64,000 nt of DNA from positions 1-64,000 of the forward strand of contig NZ_JACHLU010000006.1 of assembly GCF_014204625.1 (NCBI RefSeq). The letters run 5' to 3'. The stretch is from Gillisella vitis (GTDB lineage: Bacteria > Pseudomonadota > Alphaproteobacteria > Rhizobiales > Rhizobiaceae). Below the pieces are notes generated by a model. It saw nothing but the letters and a program-made list of their open reading frames with translations. It did not search any database and had not been told where the DNA came from. The translations under genes were made by a program, and so were the position numbers. Numbering within the stretch: the stretch's first letter is position 1; each line of letters begins with the position of its first letter. Of the stretch, positions 1-7,530 are shown piece after piece.

Positions 1-79
1 TGCGACAAGATATGATCGCCTTGCCACAAACTATCTCGCCGCCCTCGCTCTCGTTTCAACTGTTATTGCATGGATATGA
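1..79 (+). mobile_element. 3' end of an IS5-type transposase gene (partial)
   Basis: The frame starting at base 2 reads ATRYDRLATNYLAALAL and continues for eight more residues to a TGA at 77-79. The ATRYD-(x)n-NYLAA ending is the usual C-terminus of IS5-family (IS427-like) transposases, downstream of the DDE domain. Only about 25 codons are in the window, so the rest of the element lies to the left. The CTAG at 93-96 may mark the right end, since this group often targets CTAG or TA sites. That is inference, because no matching left end is visible. Confidence 0.55.
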
Positions 80-100
80 TTGAGTCCTCATCCTAGGGCC

Positions 101-120
101 AAAACCCAATCAGGATGGGT
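101..120 (-). terminator. Weak terminator-like hairpin after yqgE
   Basis: On the minus strand, ACCCA pairs with TGGGT across a short loop and is followed by TTTT, 15 bases past the yqgE stop. The stem is only 5 bp, so this is a weak call. Confidence 0.3.
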
Positions 121-134
121 GTTGACCCTAAGGA

Positions 135-740
135 TCAGGCGTGCCCCACCTGTGACGACAGGGTCGCCGCGCTGACGCCCAGCATGGCCAGCGCCCGATC
201 ATATTTGCCGCTCAAGGCTGGATCAAAAATCAGATCGTCCGATGCGGCGCAATTGAGCCAGTCGTTGTTGGCAATTTCCCGCTCCAGCTGGCCGGGGCCC
301 CAGCCTGCATAGCCCAGTAGCATGGTGGCGCGGGCGGGGCCGCGCCCGTCGGAAATGGCGCGGACAATGTCCAGCGTTGCCGTGAGCAAAATATCGTCGC
401 TGACGGGAATGCTGCTATCGCTGAGATAATCCTCGGAATGCAGCACAAAGCCGCGACCGGATTCGACCGGGCCACCTGTTTGAATCGGGAAATTGCGGGT
501 TTTATCCGGCAGCATGATTGCCTCATGCTGATCGATCAGATTGAGATGCAGGAGAATATCGGCAAATGTCACCGTTTGCGCACGGTTGATGATAAAGCCC
601 ATGGCACCCGCCGAGGTATGGGCGCAGATATAAATCACCGAGCGGGCAAAATTGCCATCAGCCATGCTGGGCATGGCAATCAGAAACTGGCCATCAAGAA
701 AGCCACGCTCTCGATCGGATGTCAGGGTCGAAAATGCCAT
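135..740 (-). CDS. YqgE/AlgH family protein (DUF179)
   Basis: This is a 201-aa cytoplasmic protein of the UPF0301/YqgE-AlgH family, whose members are about 185-200 aa, so it is full length. The N-terminal stretch [11 protein letters not shown] and the following [11 protein letters not shown]...GAMGFIINR are the family hallmarks. The biochemical function of the family is not settled. The ATG at 740 has a GGAGG six bases upstream, which supports this start. It stands alone on the minus strand, divergent from the DsbD-like gene, with the IS5 remnant beyond its 3' end. Confidence 0.92.
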   Translation of the reverse strand: MAFSTLTSDRERGFLDGQFLIAMPSMADGNFARSVIYICAHTSAGAMGFIINRAQTVTFADILLHLNLIDQHEAIMLPDKTRNFPIQTGGPVESGRGFVLHSEDYLSDSSIPVSDDILLTATLDIVRAISDGRGPARATMLLGYAGWGPGQLEREIANNDWLNCAASDDLIFDPALSGKYDRALAMLGVSAATLSSQVGHA

Positions 741-898
741 ACTGCCTCCAACTCAGCTCAGGGAACATCCATAGTCAGATTGTGTGTCATCTATCGTTCA
801 TCCAAGATGCGGCATATAAGCCGATCAATCAACCAAAAATGATAGAGCATGGCAATGTGTGACTGGTATGCCCCCTCTCATCCCTTTAAACAGGCAGC

Positions 899-1768
899 AT
901 GACACAGCATTCTTTTCTGTTGCGGCCGCTTCTGTCCGCCCTGATCATCGGTTTTTCTGTCGCGGCCAGTCTCACAGGGGCGCAAGCGGCCACGTCAGCA
1001 TGGGCCAGCAGCGATGGCGGACGTATGCGGCTGATTGTGCTGCCACCCTCTCCCGATGGTACCCGTCAGGCAGGTTTACAGATTGAGCCGAACACCAACT
1101 GGTTCACCTATTGGCGCGAGCCGGGTGATTCCGGCATTCCACCGCAAATCACAGCGGCACCGGGCAGCACGGTCACGCTGTCTGCGCTGAGTTTTCCGGT
1201 GCCAAAGCGGGTCGATCTCGGCAAGATCCGTGATGTTGGCTATGACAGCCCGGTGGTTTTTCCCTTCACGCTCAGCCATGTCAATCGTGAGCAGCACAAT
1301 CCGCTGAAGGTTACCGCCTTCATTGGCCTGTGTCACAATATCTGCATTCCATTTCAGGCCGAACTGGTGGTGGATCTCAGCCGCGAGGAAACCACGAATG
1401 TGGCCGAGGCGCAGCTGATCGACAAGGCCAAGGCCCGCCTGCCCGCCACCCCCACCGATGATTTTTTCGTCACCGGCTTTCATATGGCTGATGATCTTTC
1501 CGCTCTGGATGTCAATCTGCGCCTGCCTGAAGGCTCAAAAGACGAGCCCCGCATTCTGCTGACCGGGCCAGAAGGCTATCTGTTTACCGAATATCAGACA
1601 CTATCCAACAAGGGGATTCATCGGTCATTGCGCATTGCTCTGCCGAAATTGCCGCGCAACTATGCGATCTCGGGAAAAACCTGGCATATTCTGGTGGCGG
1701 CTGGCAACAAGCGCGCCATGGAAGCACCCCTTGCCTTCGAAACATCGCCACCTATAGTAAAGCCATGA
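899..1768 (+). CDS. Secreted DsbD N-terminal-domain-like protein
   Basis: A 289-aa protein with a signal peptide (hydrophobic residues about 8-30, cleavage likely after GAQA) and one domain resembling the periplasmic N-terminal domain of the thiol:disulfide reductase DsbD (PF11412-like). The motif NTNWFTYWREPGDSG is typical. A C-x3-C pair in GLCHNICIPF sits where the DsbD-alpha cysteine pair would be. There is no transmembrane electron-transfer domain and no thioredoxin domain, so it is not a complete DsbD. Its partner is unknown. The role (periplasmic thiol chemistry) is inferred from the family. The start is a weak-RBS ATG that keeps the signal peptide intact. Confidence 0.8.
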   Translation: MTQHSFLLRPLLSALIIGFSVAASLTGAQAATSAWASSDGGRMRLIVLPPSPDGTRQAGLQIEPNTNWFTYWREPGDSGIPPQITAAPGSTVTLSALSFPVPKRVDLGKIRDVGYDSPVVFPFTLSHVNREQHNPLKVTAFIGLCHNICIPFQAELVVDLSREETTNVAEAQLIDKAKARLPATPTDDFFVTGFHMADDLSALDVNLRLPEGSKDEPRILLTGPEGYLFTEYQTLSNKGIHRSLRIALPKLPRNYAISGKTWHILVAAGNKRAMEAPLAFETSPPIVKP

Positions 1769-1814
1769 GGCAGGATCACTGATCTTGCCAAATGCTCAAA
1801 CGAGGAGAGATTTC

Positions 1815-2300
1815 ATGACCATCGCACTCGGCGAAACGCTTCCCGCCGCAACCTTCAAGGAAAAGACCGCAGACGGCCCGGTGGAGATCACCACAGACGC
1901 GCTGTTCAAGGGCAAGAAGGTTGTACTTTTTGCCGTTCCCGGCGCGTTTACCCCCACCTGCACCCTGAACCACCTGCCCGGCTATCTGGAAAACCGCGAC
2001 GCGCTGCTGGCCAAGGGCGTCGATGATATTGCCGTGGTGTCGGTCAATGACTGGCACGTCATGGGTGCCTGGGCGCAGGCCTCTGGCGGCATGGGCAAAA
2101 TCCACTTCCTCGCCGATTGGGATGCAAGCTTCTCCAAGGCATTGGGTCTGGACATGGATCTGTCGGCGGGCGGCCTTGGCGTGCGTTCCAAGCGCTACGC
2201 CATGCTGGTGGAAGATGGCGTGGTGAAAAGCCTCGACATTGAAGAAAACCCCGGTCAGGCCACCGTATCGTCCGCAGAAGCCATGCTGGAGCGCCTGTAA
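1815..2300 (+). CDS. Peroxiredoxin, Prx5/PMP20 type
   Basis: A 161-aa redoxin-fold peroxiredoxin. The peroxidatic Cys49 lies in the active-site motif PGAFTPTCT. There is no second cysteine in the chain, so it should act as a 1-Cys enzyme reduced by glutathione or another external thiol. The ATG at 1815 has a strong GAGGAGA five bases upstream, so I prefer it to the in-frame start 30 bases earlier. It follows the DsbD-like gene by 46 bases and could share its transcript. A hairpin with a short T run begins 21 bases after the stop. Confidence 0.93.
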   Translation: MTIALGETLPAATFKEKTADGPVEITTDALFKGKKVVLFAVPGAFTPTCTLNHLPGYLENRDALLAKGVDDIAVVSVNDWHVMGAWAQASGGMGKIHFLADWDASFSKALGLDMDLSAGGLGVRSKRYAMLVEDGVVKSLDIEENPGQATVSSAEAMLERL

Positions 2301-2320
2301 TCTGCCGCCTGCCGGATGAG

Positions 2321-2343
2321 AGACTTTGTTGCCAAAGTCTTTT
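2321..2343 (+). terminator. Short terminator hairpin after the peroxiredoxin gene
   Basis: AGACTTTG pairs perfectly with CAAAGTCT across a TTGC loop and is followed by TTT. It starts 21 bases past the stop codon. The short T run makes it a weak Rho-independent terminator. Confidence 0.45.
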
Positions 2344-2346
2344 GCA

Positions 2347-2588
2347 CCATGGCTCACAGGACACGACGCAAACGTTTTTTCGGCTACGCCACCCCCTCAT
2401 CCGGCTACCGCCACCTTCTCCCCGCTGGGGAGAAGAGACCAGGCTGACAGCACTGAATTTAAAATTAATGCCACAAGAACAAAACGCTACCTCATGCCTC
2501 TTCTCCCCAGCGGGGAGAAGATCCCGGCAGGGAGATGAGGGGGCAAGCGGCAGATCAAAACCTTTGCGTCGTGCACTGTGCTCCATGG
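2347..2588. repeat. Composite palindromic (MITE/RIME-like) repeat, copy 1
   Basis: The core at 2361-2580 is 220 bases and is nearly identical (about five mismatches) to 29201-29420. The ends are inverted repeats: CACGACGCAAACGTTTT on the left faces CACGACGCAAAGGTTTT on the right. The imperfect match continues outward to CCATGG on both sides (2347 and 2588). Inner inverted pairs (CTTCTCCCC with GGGGAGAAG, and CCCCCTCATCC with the later GATGAGGGGG) would let the whole element fold into a long cruciform or hairpin. It encodes nothing convincing. It lies between the peroxiredoxin gene and a strong terminator. Confidence 0.85.
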
Positions 2589-2607
2589 CTGATGATTGAT
2601 CATCAAG

Positions 2608-2641
2608 GCCCTGAAAGCAGTGAGCTTTCAGGGCTTTTTTA
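2608..2641 (+). terminator. Strong Rho-independent terminator
   Basis: GCCCTGAAAG pairs perfectly with CTTTCAGGGC over a 7-base loop and is followed by TTTTTT. It is the strongest plus-strand terminator in this area. It probably ends read-through transcripts from the peroxiredoxin gene that cross the repeat, and it insulates the zinc transporter operon. Confidence 0.85.
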
Positions 2642-2707
2642 TTGCAAACGCTACAGCGCCTCTCACCATATATGGCGGACACAGGACGCTGTAACACTTT
2701 TAATCTG

Positions 2708-2755
2708 CTGCATAATTTTCTCCTTAAATCGACTCCGATTTCAGGAATCATGCAG
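2708..2755. repeat. Small palindromic intergenic element
   Basis: CTGCATAATTTTCTCCTTAA followed by ATCG faces CGATTTCAGGAATCATGCAG, giving an imperfect 48-base palindrome. The right arm recurs as single copies near 30320 and 33959, so it is probably a dispersed genomic motif. Confidence 0.55.
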
Positions 2756-2804
2756 TATCAACACCTCATTCGCATTCTGTCCTTGCCATTCATTTGCCGT
2801 ATTT

Positions 2805-2832
2805 GTTATACCATTACACGTAACGTTATTAC
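2805..2832. promoter_or_regulatory. Candidate Zur operator of the zinc transporter operon
   Basis: GTTATACCATTAC, two bases, then GTAACGTTATTAC form a 28-base dyad; the two 13-mers match 10/13 as inverted copies. The reverse complement of the left arm, GTAATGGTATAAC, differs by one base from GTAATGTTATAAC, the type of half-site I remember for Zur. It sits directly upstream of the first gene of a zinc uptake operon. The Zur assignment is inference from position and resemblance. Confidence 0.45.
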
Positions 2833-2836
2833 ATAT

Positions 2837-2977
2837 ATGGAGCGCCATGCGGTGCAAGACAGAGACATCCCCATTCCCAGCCTGCTGGCGCATTCGGCAC
2901 TGACCCGTGTGGGCGTTGCCGTGGTGCTGATTGCGGTTATCTGGCTTGGCATTCAATGGGCTGTGGCATTGCAATGA
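2837..2977 (+). CDS. 46-aa single-pass membrane protein leading the zinc transporter operon
   Basis: A small frame encoding 46 residues: a charged N-terminus (MERHAVQDRD) and a hydrophobic C-terminal segment (about residues 24-45, VGVAVVLIAVIWLGIQWAVA) that could span the membrane once. Its TGA overlaps the ATG of the ATPase gene as ATGA, a classic translational-coupling arrangement, and this is the main reason to believe it is real. No good Shine-Dalgarno is seen before the ATG at 2837; a GTG at 2852 is an alternative start. I do not recognise a family. It could be an accessory subunit of the transporter or only a leader cistron that couples translation. Confidence 0.5.
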   Translation: MERHAVQDRDIPIPSLLAHSALTRVGVAVVLIAVIWLGIQWAVALQ

Positions 2978-3735
2978 CATCCAGCGTGATAAAACTCCAT
3001 AATCTGACAATTGCCTATGATCGCCACCCGGCTGTTCATCACATCAGCGGCAGCATTGAGCGTGGCAGCCTGACGGCGATTGCCGGTCCCAATGGCGCTG
3101 GAAAGTCCACTCTGCTCAAGGCTATCATGGGAGAATTGCGCCCGGCGGAAGGCTCCGTTGAACACACGCTGGTCCGCACTGATTTTGGCTATCTGCCCCA
3201 GGCGGCCGACATCAACCGGCGCTTTCCCATCTCGGTGCTGGATACCGTGCTGTTGGGCGCGTGGCGCAACAGCGGGCCGTTTGGCCGTATTGCTAGGACT
3301 GATATTGAGCGCGCCCGTCTGGCCCTGCAAACGGTTGGGCTGGACGGTTTTGAAAAACGTCATATCGGCGCACTGTCTGCCGGACAGTTTCAACGGGTGC
3401 TGTTTGCGCGGCTGTTGTTGCAGGATGCCAAGGTCATCCTGCTGGATGAGCCGTTTACCGCCATTGATGCCCGCACAACCCGCGATCTGATCGACATTAT
3501 CATGCGCTGGCACAGTGATGGCCGCACGGTGATTGCGGTTTTGCATGATTTTGAGCAGGTGCGCAGTTATTTTCCAGACACAATGCTGCTTGCCCGCGAG
3601 CTGGTCAGCTGGGGCAAGACCGAAGAGGCGCTTTCGCCTGCCAATCTGCTGAAAGCCCGCGCCATGGCCGAGCGCTGGGATGAAGACGCCGAAATCTGCC
3701 GTCCAGACAACACCATGCAGAGGCCAGCCGCATGA
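2974..3735 (+). CDS. aztA: Zinc ABC transporter ATP-binding protein (AztA type)
   Basis: A 253-aa ABC ATPase: Walker A GPNGAGKST (38-46), signature LSAGQ (134-138, with Ala in place of the usual first Gly), Walker B VILLDEP (154-160) and switch His191. It should power metal uptake with the ABC-3 permease and the periplasmic protein encoded next. Start and stop overlap both neighbours as ATGA, so the operon is tightly coupled. Metal specificity is judged from the binding protein, whose ligand set fits zinc. The Azt name rather than Znu is a judgement from overall resemblance. Confidence 0.85.
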   Translation: MTSSVIKLHNLTIAYDRHPAVHHISGSIERGSLTAIAGPNGAGKSTLLKAIMGELRPAEGSVEHTLVRTDFGYLPQAADINRRFPISVLDTVLLGAWRNSGPFGRIARTDIERARLALQTVGLDGFEKRHIGALSAGQFQRVLFARLLLQDAKVILLDEPFTAIDARTTRDLIDIIMRWHSDGRTVIAVLHDFEQVRSYFPDTMLLARELVSWGKTEEALSPANLLKARAMAERWDEDAEICRPDNTMQRPAA

Positions 3736-4604
3736 CAGCCTATGATCTGCTGATAGCACCCTTTGCTGATTATGGTTTCATGCGCCGCGCATTGATGGCG
3801 GCGGTTTGTCTTGGCCTTGGCTCTGGTCCCATCGGCGTGTTTCTGATGCTGCGGCGTATGAGCCTTGTGGGCGATGCCATGAGCCATGCGGTGCTGCCGG
3901 GTGCGGCCATTGGTTATCTGCTGGCAGGCTCTCTTTCGCTGACAGCCATGGGGCTTGGCGGACTTGTGGCGGGTCTGTCTGTCGCGCTGCTGTCGGGCTT
4001 TGTCAGCCGCTCCACGGTATTGCAGGAAGATGCCAGTTTTGCCAGTTTCTATCTGACCTCGCTGGCGCTGGGCGTGCTGATCGTCTCGCTCAGAGGCTCC
4101 AATATCGATCTTCTGCATGTGTTGTTTGGCACCATCCTTGCCATCGACAATGAAGCGCTCTATCAGATCGGAGCCATTGCCTCGTTTTCGCTGCTGGCGC
4201 TGGCCATCATCTATCGCCCACTGGTGGCGGAATGTATGGACCCCGGCTTTCTGCGGGCCGTTGGCGGCAAAGGCCCCGTCTACCATTTTCTGTTTCTGTT
4301 TCTGGTGGTACTCAATCTGGTCGCCAGTTTTCAGGCGCTCGGCACGCTGATGGCCGTGGGGCTGATGATGCTGCCAGCCGCCATTGCCCAACTGTGGTCA
4401 CGCAATCTGCCGAGCATGATGGTGATTGCCGCCCTGACCGGCATTGTCTCCAGCTATCTGGGCCTGATTGCCTCCTATCATCTGGAGCTGGCCTCCGGCC
4501 CCACCATCATCATGACAGCGGCCCTGTTTTACGGCCTATCGATTCTGTTTGCCCCTTCCGGCTTTGTGCGCCGGCTTTTACCTCGTTCTCATCTGCAAGC
4601 TTAA
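3732..4604 (+). CDS. aztB: Zinc ABC transporter permease (AztB type)
   Basis: A 290-aa inner-membrane protein of the ABC-3 (ZnuB/TroC/AztB) permease family with about eight hydrophobic segments. The early stretch FLMLRRMSLVGDAMSHAVLPG is characteristic of the family. It overlaps the ATPase gene by four bases (ATGA) and is followed 19 bases later by the binding-protein gene. It forms the channel for metal released by that protein. Confidence 0.88.
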   Translation: MTAYDLLIAPFADYGFMRRALMAAVCLGLGSGPIGVFLMLRRMSLVGDAMSHAVLPGAAIGYLLAGSLSLTAMGLGGLVAGLSVALLSGFVSRSTVLQEDASFASFYLTSLALGVLIVSLRGSNIDLLHVLFGTILAIDNEALYQIGAIASFSLLALAIIYRPLVAECMDPGFLRAVGGKGPVYHFLFLFLVVLNLVASFQALGTLMAVGLMMLPAAIAQLWSRNLPSMMVIAALTGIVSSYLGLIASYHLELASGPTIIMTAALFYGLSILFAPSGFVRRLLPRSHLQA

Positions 4605-4623
4605 GACCCAAGGAACCCTTGAT

Positions 4624-5520
4624 ATGAAACGCTCATTGCTTTTGTCTGCCGCCCTTCCCCTGATCATGACGGTCTCGTCTGTGGCGGCCCATGCTGAAAC
4701 CCTCAAGGTTGTCGCATCCTTCACCGTGCTGGCCGATGTTGTCAGCAATGTTGGCGGTGAGCACGTGTCGGTGTCCAGCCTTGTCGGTCCCAATGGCGAC
4801 CCCCATGAATTCGAGCCATCGCCAACCGACGCCAAAAAACTCAAGGCCGCTGATGTCACCTTCGTGTCCGGCGAAGGTCTGGAAGGCTGGATGGATCGCC
4901 TGATTTCGGCGTCGGGCTACAAAGGCAAGCCTGTTGTGGTGTCTGAGGGCATCAACACCCGCACCATGGAAGAGGACGGCAAGACCGTGACCGACCCGCA
5001 TGTGTGGAACAGCCCGGTCAACGTCAAGGTCTGGGTGGGCAATATCGAAAAGGCGCTGGCCGCTGCCGATCCGGCAGATGCCAAGGCTTTCGAAGCCAAT
5101 GCCAAGACCTATATCGCCAAGCTGGACGCACTCAACACCTACGCCCACACAAAGCTGGACGCCATTCCCGAGGGTGAGCGCAAGATTCTGACCAGCCACG
5201 ATGCCTTTGGCTATCTTGGCCGCGAATACAAGATCAGCTTCCTGTCACCACTGGGCCTGTCCACAGAGAGCGAAGCATCGGCCGCTGACGTTGCCAAGCT
5301 GATCGACCAGATCAAGGCCGAACACGTCAAAACCTATTTCTTTGAAAACTCGAACGATCCGCGCCTGGTCAAGCAGATTGCCAAGGCAACGGGCGCAAAA
5401 TCGGGCGGCGAACTTTACGTCGAAGCCCTGTCCAAGAAGGGCGGACCGGCTGCAACCTACGAGGCCATGTTCCGCTACAACATCGACAAGCTGGCGCAGG
5501 CCATGAAGACATCAAGCTGA
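4624..5520 (+). CDS. aztC: Zinc ABC transporter periplasmic binding protein (AztC/TroA type)
   Basis: A 298-aa cluster 9 (TroA/ZnuA/AztC) solute-binding protein. The signal peptide probably ends after AHA at residue 24. Metal ligands by family alignment are His61 (GDPHEFEPSP), His126 (DPHVWNSP) and His192 (TSHDAFGYLG). Three histidines favour zinc over manganese, since manganese binders use Glu at the third site. The usual fourth ligand Asp is replaced by Glu267 (GELYVEALS). The loop before His126 has no histidine cluster, unlike many ZnuA proteins. The ATG at 4624 is chosen because it gives an intact signal peptide. Confidence 0.87.
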   Translation: MKRSLLLSAALPLIMTVSSVAAHAETLKVVASFTVLADVVSNVGGEHVSVSSLVGPNGDPHEFEPSPTDAKKLKAADVTFVSGEGLEGWMDRLISASGYKGKPVVVSEGINTRTMEEDGKTVTDPHVWNSPVNVKVWVGNIEKALAAADPADAKAFEANAKTYIAKLDALNTYAHTKLDAIPEGERKILTSHDAFGYLGREYKISFLSPLGLSTESEASAADVAKLIDQIKAEHVKTYFFENSNDPRLVKQIAKATGAKSGGELYVEALSKKGGPAATYEAMFRYNIDKLAQAMKTSS

Positions 5521-5545
5521 CGTTTCCCCCAAAGTCAGCATGATA

Positions 5546-5590
5546 TGGCCGTTCCGATCACCCTACACTCTTCGGAACGGCCAACTTTTC
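5546..5590. terminator. Terminator hairpin between aztC and rnhA
   Basis: TGGCCGTTCCGA (5546-5557) pairs perfectly with TCGGAACGGCCA (5572-5583) across a 14-base loop, followed by ACTTTTC. It lies between two convergent genes and may serve mainly aztC. Confidence 0.6.
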
Positions 5591-5619
5591 CGCATTTCGC
5601 TCCAGTTGCAATGTGGGCG

Positions 5620-6087
5620 TCAGCCGCCCGTCAACGCTTTGTGGCCATTGCCTTTTTTAAACGGCTCCATGCCCTTGCGCGCCAGCTCGTCGGCCCGCTC
5701 GTTTTCAGGGTGGCCAGCGTGACCCTTGACCCAATGCCATGTCACCTTATGGCGCTGGTTGGCGGCGTCCAGCTCCTGCCAAAGCTCGCCATTCTTGACC
5801 GGCTTTTTATCGGCCGTCTTCCAGCCGTTTTTCTTCCAGCCAAAAATCCACTTGGAAATACCATCCATCACATATTTGCTATCGGTGTGCAGATCGACTT
5901 CACACGCACTTTTCAGCGCATTCAGCGCGGTAATCGCCGCCAGCAATTCCATGCGATTGTTGGTGGTTTCAGCCTCGCCGCCGCACAGCTCCTTTTCCAC
6001 CTCGCCATAACGCAGCACCGCACCCCAGCCACCCGGACCGGGATTGCCGGAGCAGGCACCATCAGTGTAGATCTCGACATGCTTCAT
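5620..6087 (-). CDS. rnhA: Ribonuclease HI
   Basis: A 155-aa RNase HI that cleaves the RNA strand of RNA-DNA hybrids, for example R-loops and primers. The catalytic set is visible: Asp in [14 protein letters not shown], Glu in NNRMELLA, Asp in TDSKYV and Asp in [17 protein letters not shown] chose the second Met ([10 protein letters not shown]) because it matches family starts and forms an ATGA overlap with the thrB stop; an ATG nine bases upstream is possible. Cotranscribed with thrB. Confidence 0.95.
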   Translation of the reverse strand: MKHVEIYTDGACSGNPGPGGWGAVLRYGEVEKELCGGEAETTNNRMELLAAITALNALKSACEVDLHTDSKYVMDGISKWIFGWKKNGWKTADKKPVKNGELWQELDAANQRHKVTWHWVKGHAGHPENERADELARKGMEPFKKGNGHKALTGG

Positions 6088-7049
6088 TGCGGCCATCCAT
6101 AATCGGAAGCGGTCTCAACGGCCTGATGGAATCGCAGTTTCCTGAGGTATTCCAGCGGGTCTTTTTTCACCACCAGCGCCCCGGCAGGCGTGGTCAGCCA
6201 ATCATAGAGCCGGGTGAGGAAAAACCGGAGCGCCGAGCCGCGGCACAGCACCGGCATGGCGGCCACTTCCGCATCCGACAGAGACCGCACCGCCAGATAG
6301 CCCTCAATCATCGCCCGGCCTTTGGTGATATTGTAGCTGCCATCTTTTTCAAAGCACCACGCATTCAGGCAGATGGCCAGATCGTAAGCCAGAAAATCAT
6401 TACAGGCGAAATAGAAATCGATCAGACCCGAAAGTTCATCGCCGAGGAAGAAGACATTGTCTGGGAAAAGATCGGCATGGATCACACCGGCGGGCAGATT
6501 TTGCGGCCAATGGGCCACAAGATGCGCAAGTTCCGCCGAAATCTCGGGCCGCAGGCCAGCCAATACCTCATCGGCACGCTCTTCGGACTTTGCCCACAGC
6601 GCCTGCCAGCCGTCAACCGACAGGGCATTGGGGCGCTTCAGCGCAAACCCCTCGCCTGCCACATGCATTTGCGCCAAGGCAGCGCCCACCGCACGGCAAT
6701 GCTGGGCTTCAGGTTTGCGCAACCACATGCCTTCGAGAAACGAGATCAGCGCCGCTGGCCGCCCGGACAATTCGCCCAGAAGCGCGCCATCCCTGCGCGG
6801 CAAGGGCAGCGGGCAATTCAACCCGCGCTCGGAGAGATGATGCATCAACCCCAGAAAAAACGGCAGATCATTCTTTTCCACCCGCTTTTCATAGAGGGTC
6901 AAAATCAGCGCGCCCTCGGAGGTGTGCAGCAGAAAATTGCTGTTTTCCACGCCTTCGGCAATGCCCTTGAAGGACAGCAAAGCGCCTGTTTCATACTGGG
7001 AAAGGAAATCCTTGAGATCGACCTCATTAATATCGGTATAAACTGCCAC
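6084..7049 (-). CDS. thrB: Homoserine kinase (ThrB, APH-like family)
   Basis: Phosphorylates homoserine in threonine synthesis. This is the APH/choline-kinase-fold form of ThrB used in alphaproteobacteria, about 320 aa. The kinase loop [14 protein letters not shown] carries the HxDxxxxN motif, and [18 protein letters not shown] supplies the metal-binding Asp. I take the GTG at 7049 as start because it yields the usual N-terminus (M)AVYTDI; an ATG at 7064 and a longer frame from 7133 exist but add residues unlike the family. In relatives thrB follows ispH directly. Here a toxin-antitoxin pair on the other strand lies between them. Confidence 0.92.
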   Translation of the reverse strand: MAVYTDINEVDLKDFLSQYETGALLSFKGIAEGVENSNFLLHTSEGALILTLYEKRVEKNDLPFFLGLMHHLSERGLNCPLPLPRRDGALLGELSGRPAALISFLEGMWLRKPEAQHCRAVGAALAQMHVAGEGFALKRPNALSVDGWQALWAKSEERADEVLAGLRPEISAELAHLVAHWPQNLPAGVIHADLFPDNVFFLGDELSGLIDFYFACNDFLAYDLAICLNAWCFEKDGSYNITKGRAMIEGYLAVRSLSDAEVAAMPVLCRGSALRFFLTRLYDWLTTPAGALVVKKDPLEYLRKLRFHQAVETASDYGWPQ

Positions 7050-7167
7050 AGGGAAGGTCCGCATTCTGGTTTGATTTCGGATAGGGATACAATGGCAGCC
7101 GCGTGAGTGCCAGCCCGGAATGGGGCGAGGCACAGGAAATGGCGCAATCCGCGCAGCAGATATTTAC

Positions 7168-7190
7168 ATGTACGTTCAAACAACGTACAT
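7168..7190. promoter_or_regulatory. Operator palindrome of the toxin-antitoxin operon
   Basis: ATGTACGTT and AACGTACAT form a perfect 9-bp inverted repeat around CAAAC, 32 bases upstream of the antitoxin start. DUF1778 ribbon-helix-helix antitoxins bind such palindromes to repress their own operon. The site also faces the thrB promoter region. Confidence 0.7.
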
Positions 7191-7221
7191 TAAATTGAAA
7201 CTCTCGTTGAGGAGAAAAGAC

Positions 7222-7530
7222 ATGCTCTCATCCAGCAACCTGATCAGTGACCGCGACGAGCCGAATGATGCCCGCATGAATTTTCGCACAAAGACGCGGA
7301 TCAAGCAGGTGATACAGCGTGCAGCGGCCCTATCCGGCGTTGATGATTCTGCCTTTACCATCAATGCAGCCTATAAATCCGCGATAGAAACAATTGCCGC
7401 GCATGAGCGTACCTTCCTGCAACCTGTTGACCACAGCACGTTGTTTGCAGCGCTGGATAAACCACCGGAACCAACGGACGCATTGAAGACAGCATTTAAA
7501 CACCATGGTCAGACGGTTTCCTCCAAATAA
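7222..7530 (+). CDS. DUF1778 (TacA-type) antitoxin
   Basis: A 102-aa ribbon-helix-helix antitoxin. The N-terminal half (NFRTKTRIKQVIQRAAALSG...FTINAAYKSA) has the DUF1778 DNA-binding pattern, and the Pro-rich C-terminal half (FAALDKPPEPTDALKTAF) is the type of tail that wraps and inhibits GNAT toxins. The ATG at 7222 follows TGAGGAGA at the right distance. Its TAA overlaps the toxin ATG by one base (TAATG). Expected to repress the operon through the palindrome at 7168-7190. Confidence 0.88.
   Translation: MLSSSNLISDRDEPNDARMNFRTKTRIKQVIQRAAALSGVDDSAFTINAAYKSAIETIAAHERTFLQPVDHSTLFAALDKPPEPTDALKTAFKHHGQTVSSK

Noticed and set aside
899..1768. Complete thiol:disulfide reductase DsbD
   Set aside because: Only the N-terminal periplasmic-type domain is present; no membrane helices other than the signal peptide and no thioredoxin domain.
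2059..2751. A 230-codon minus-strand frame across the peroxiredoxin gene and the repeat
   Set aside because: It crosses a real gene in antisense, a repeat and a terminator; no plausible protein.
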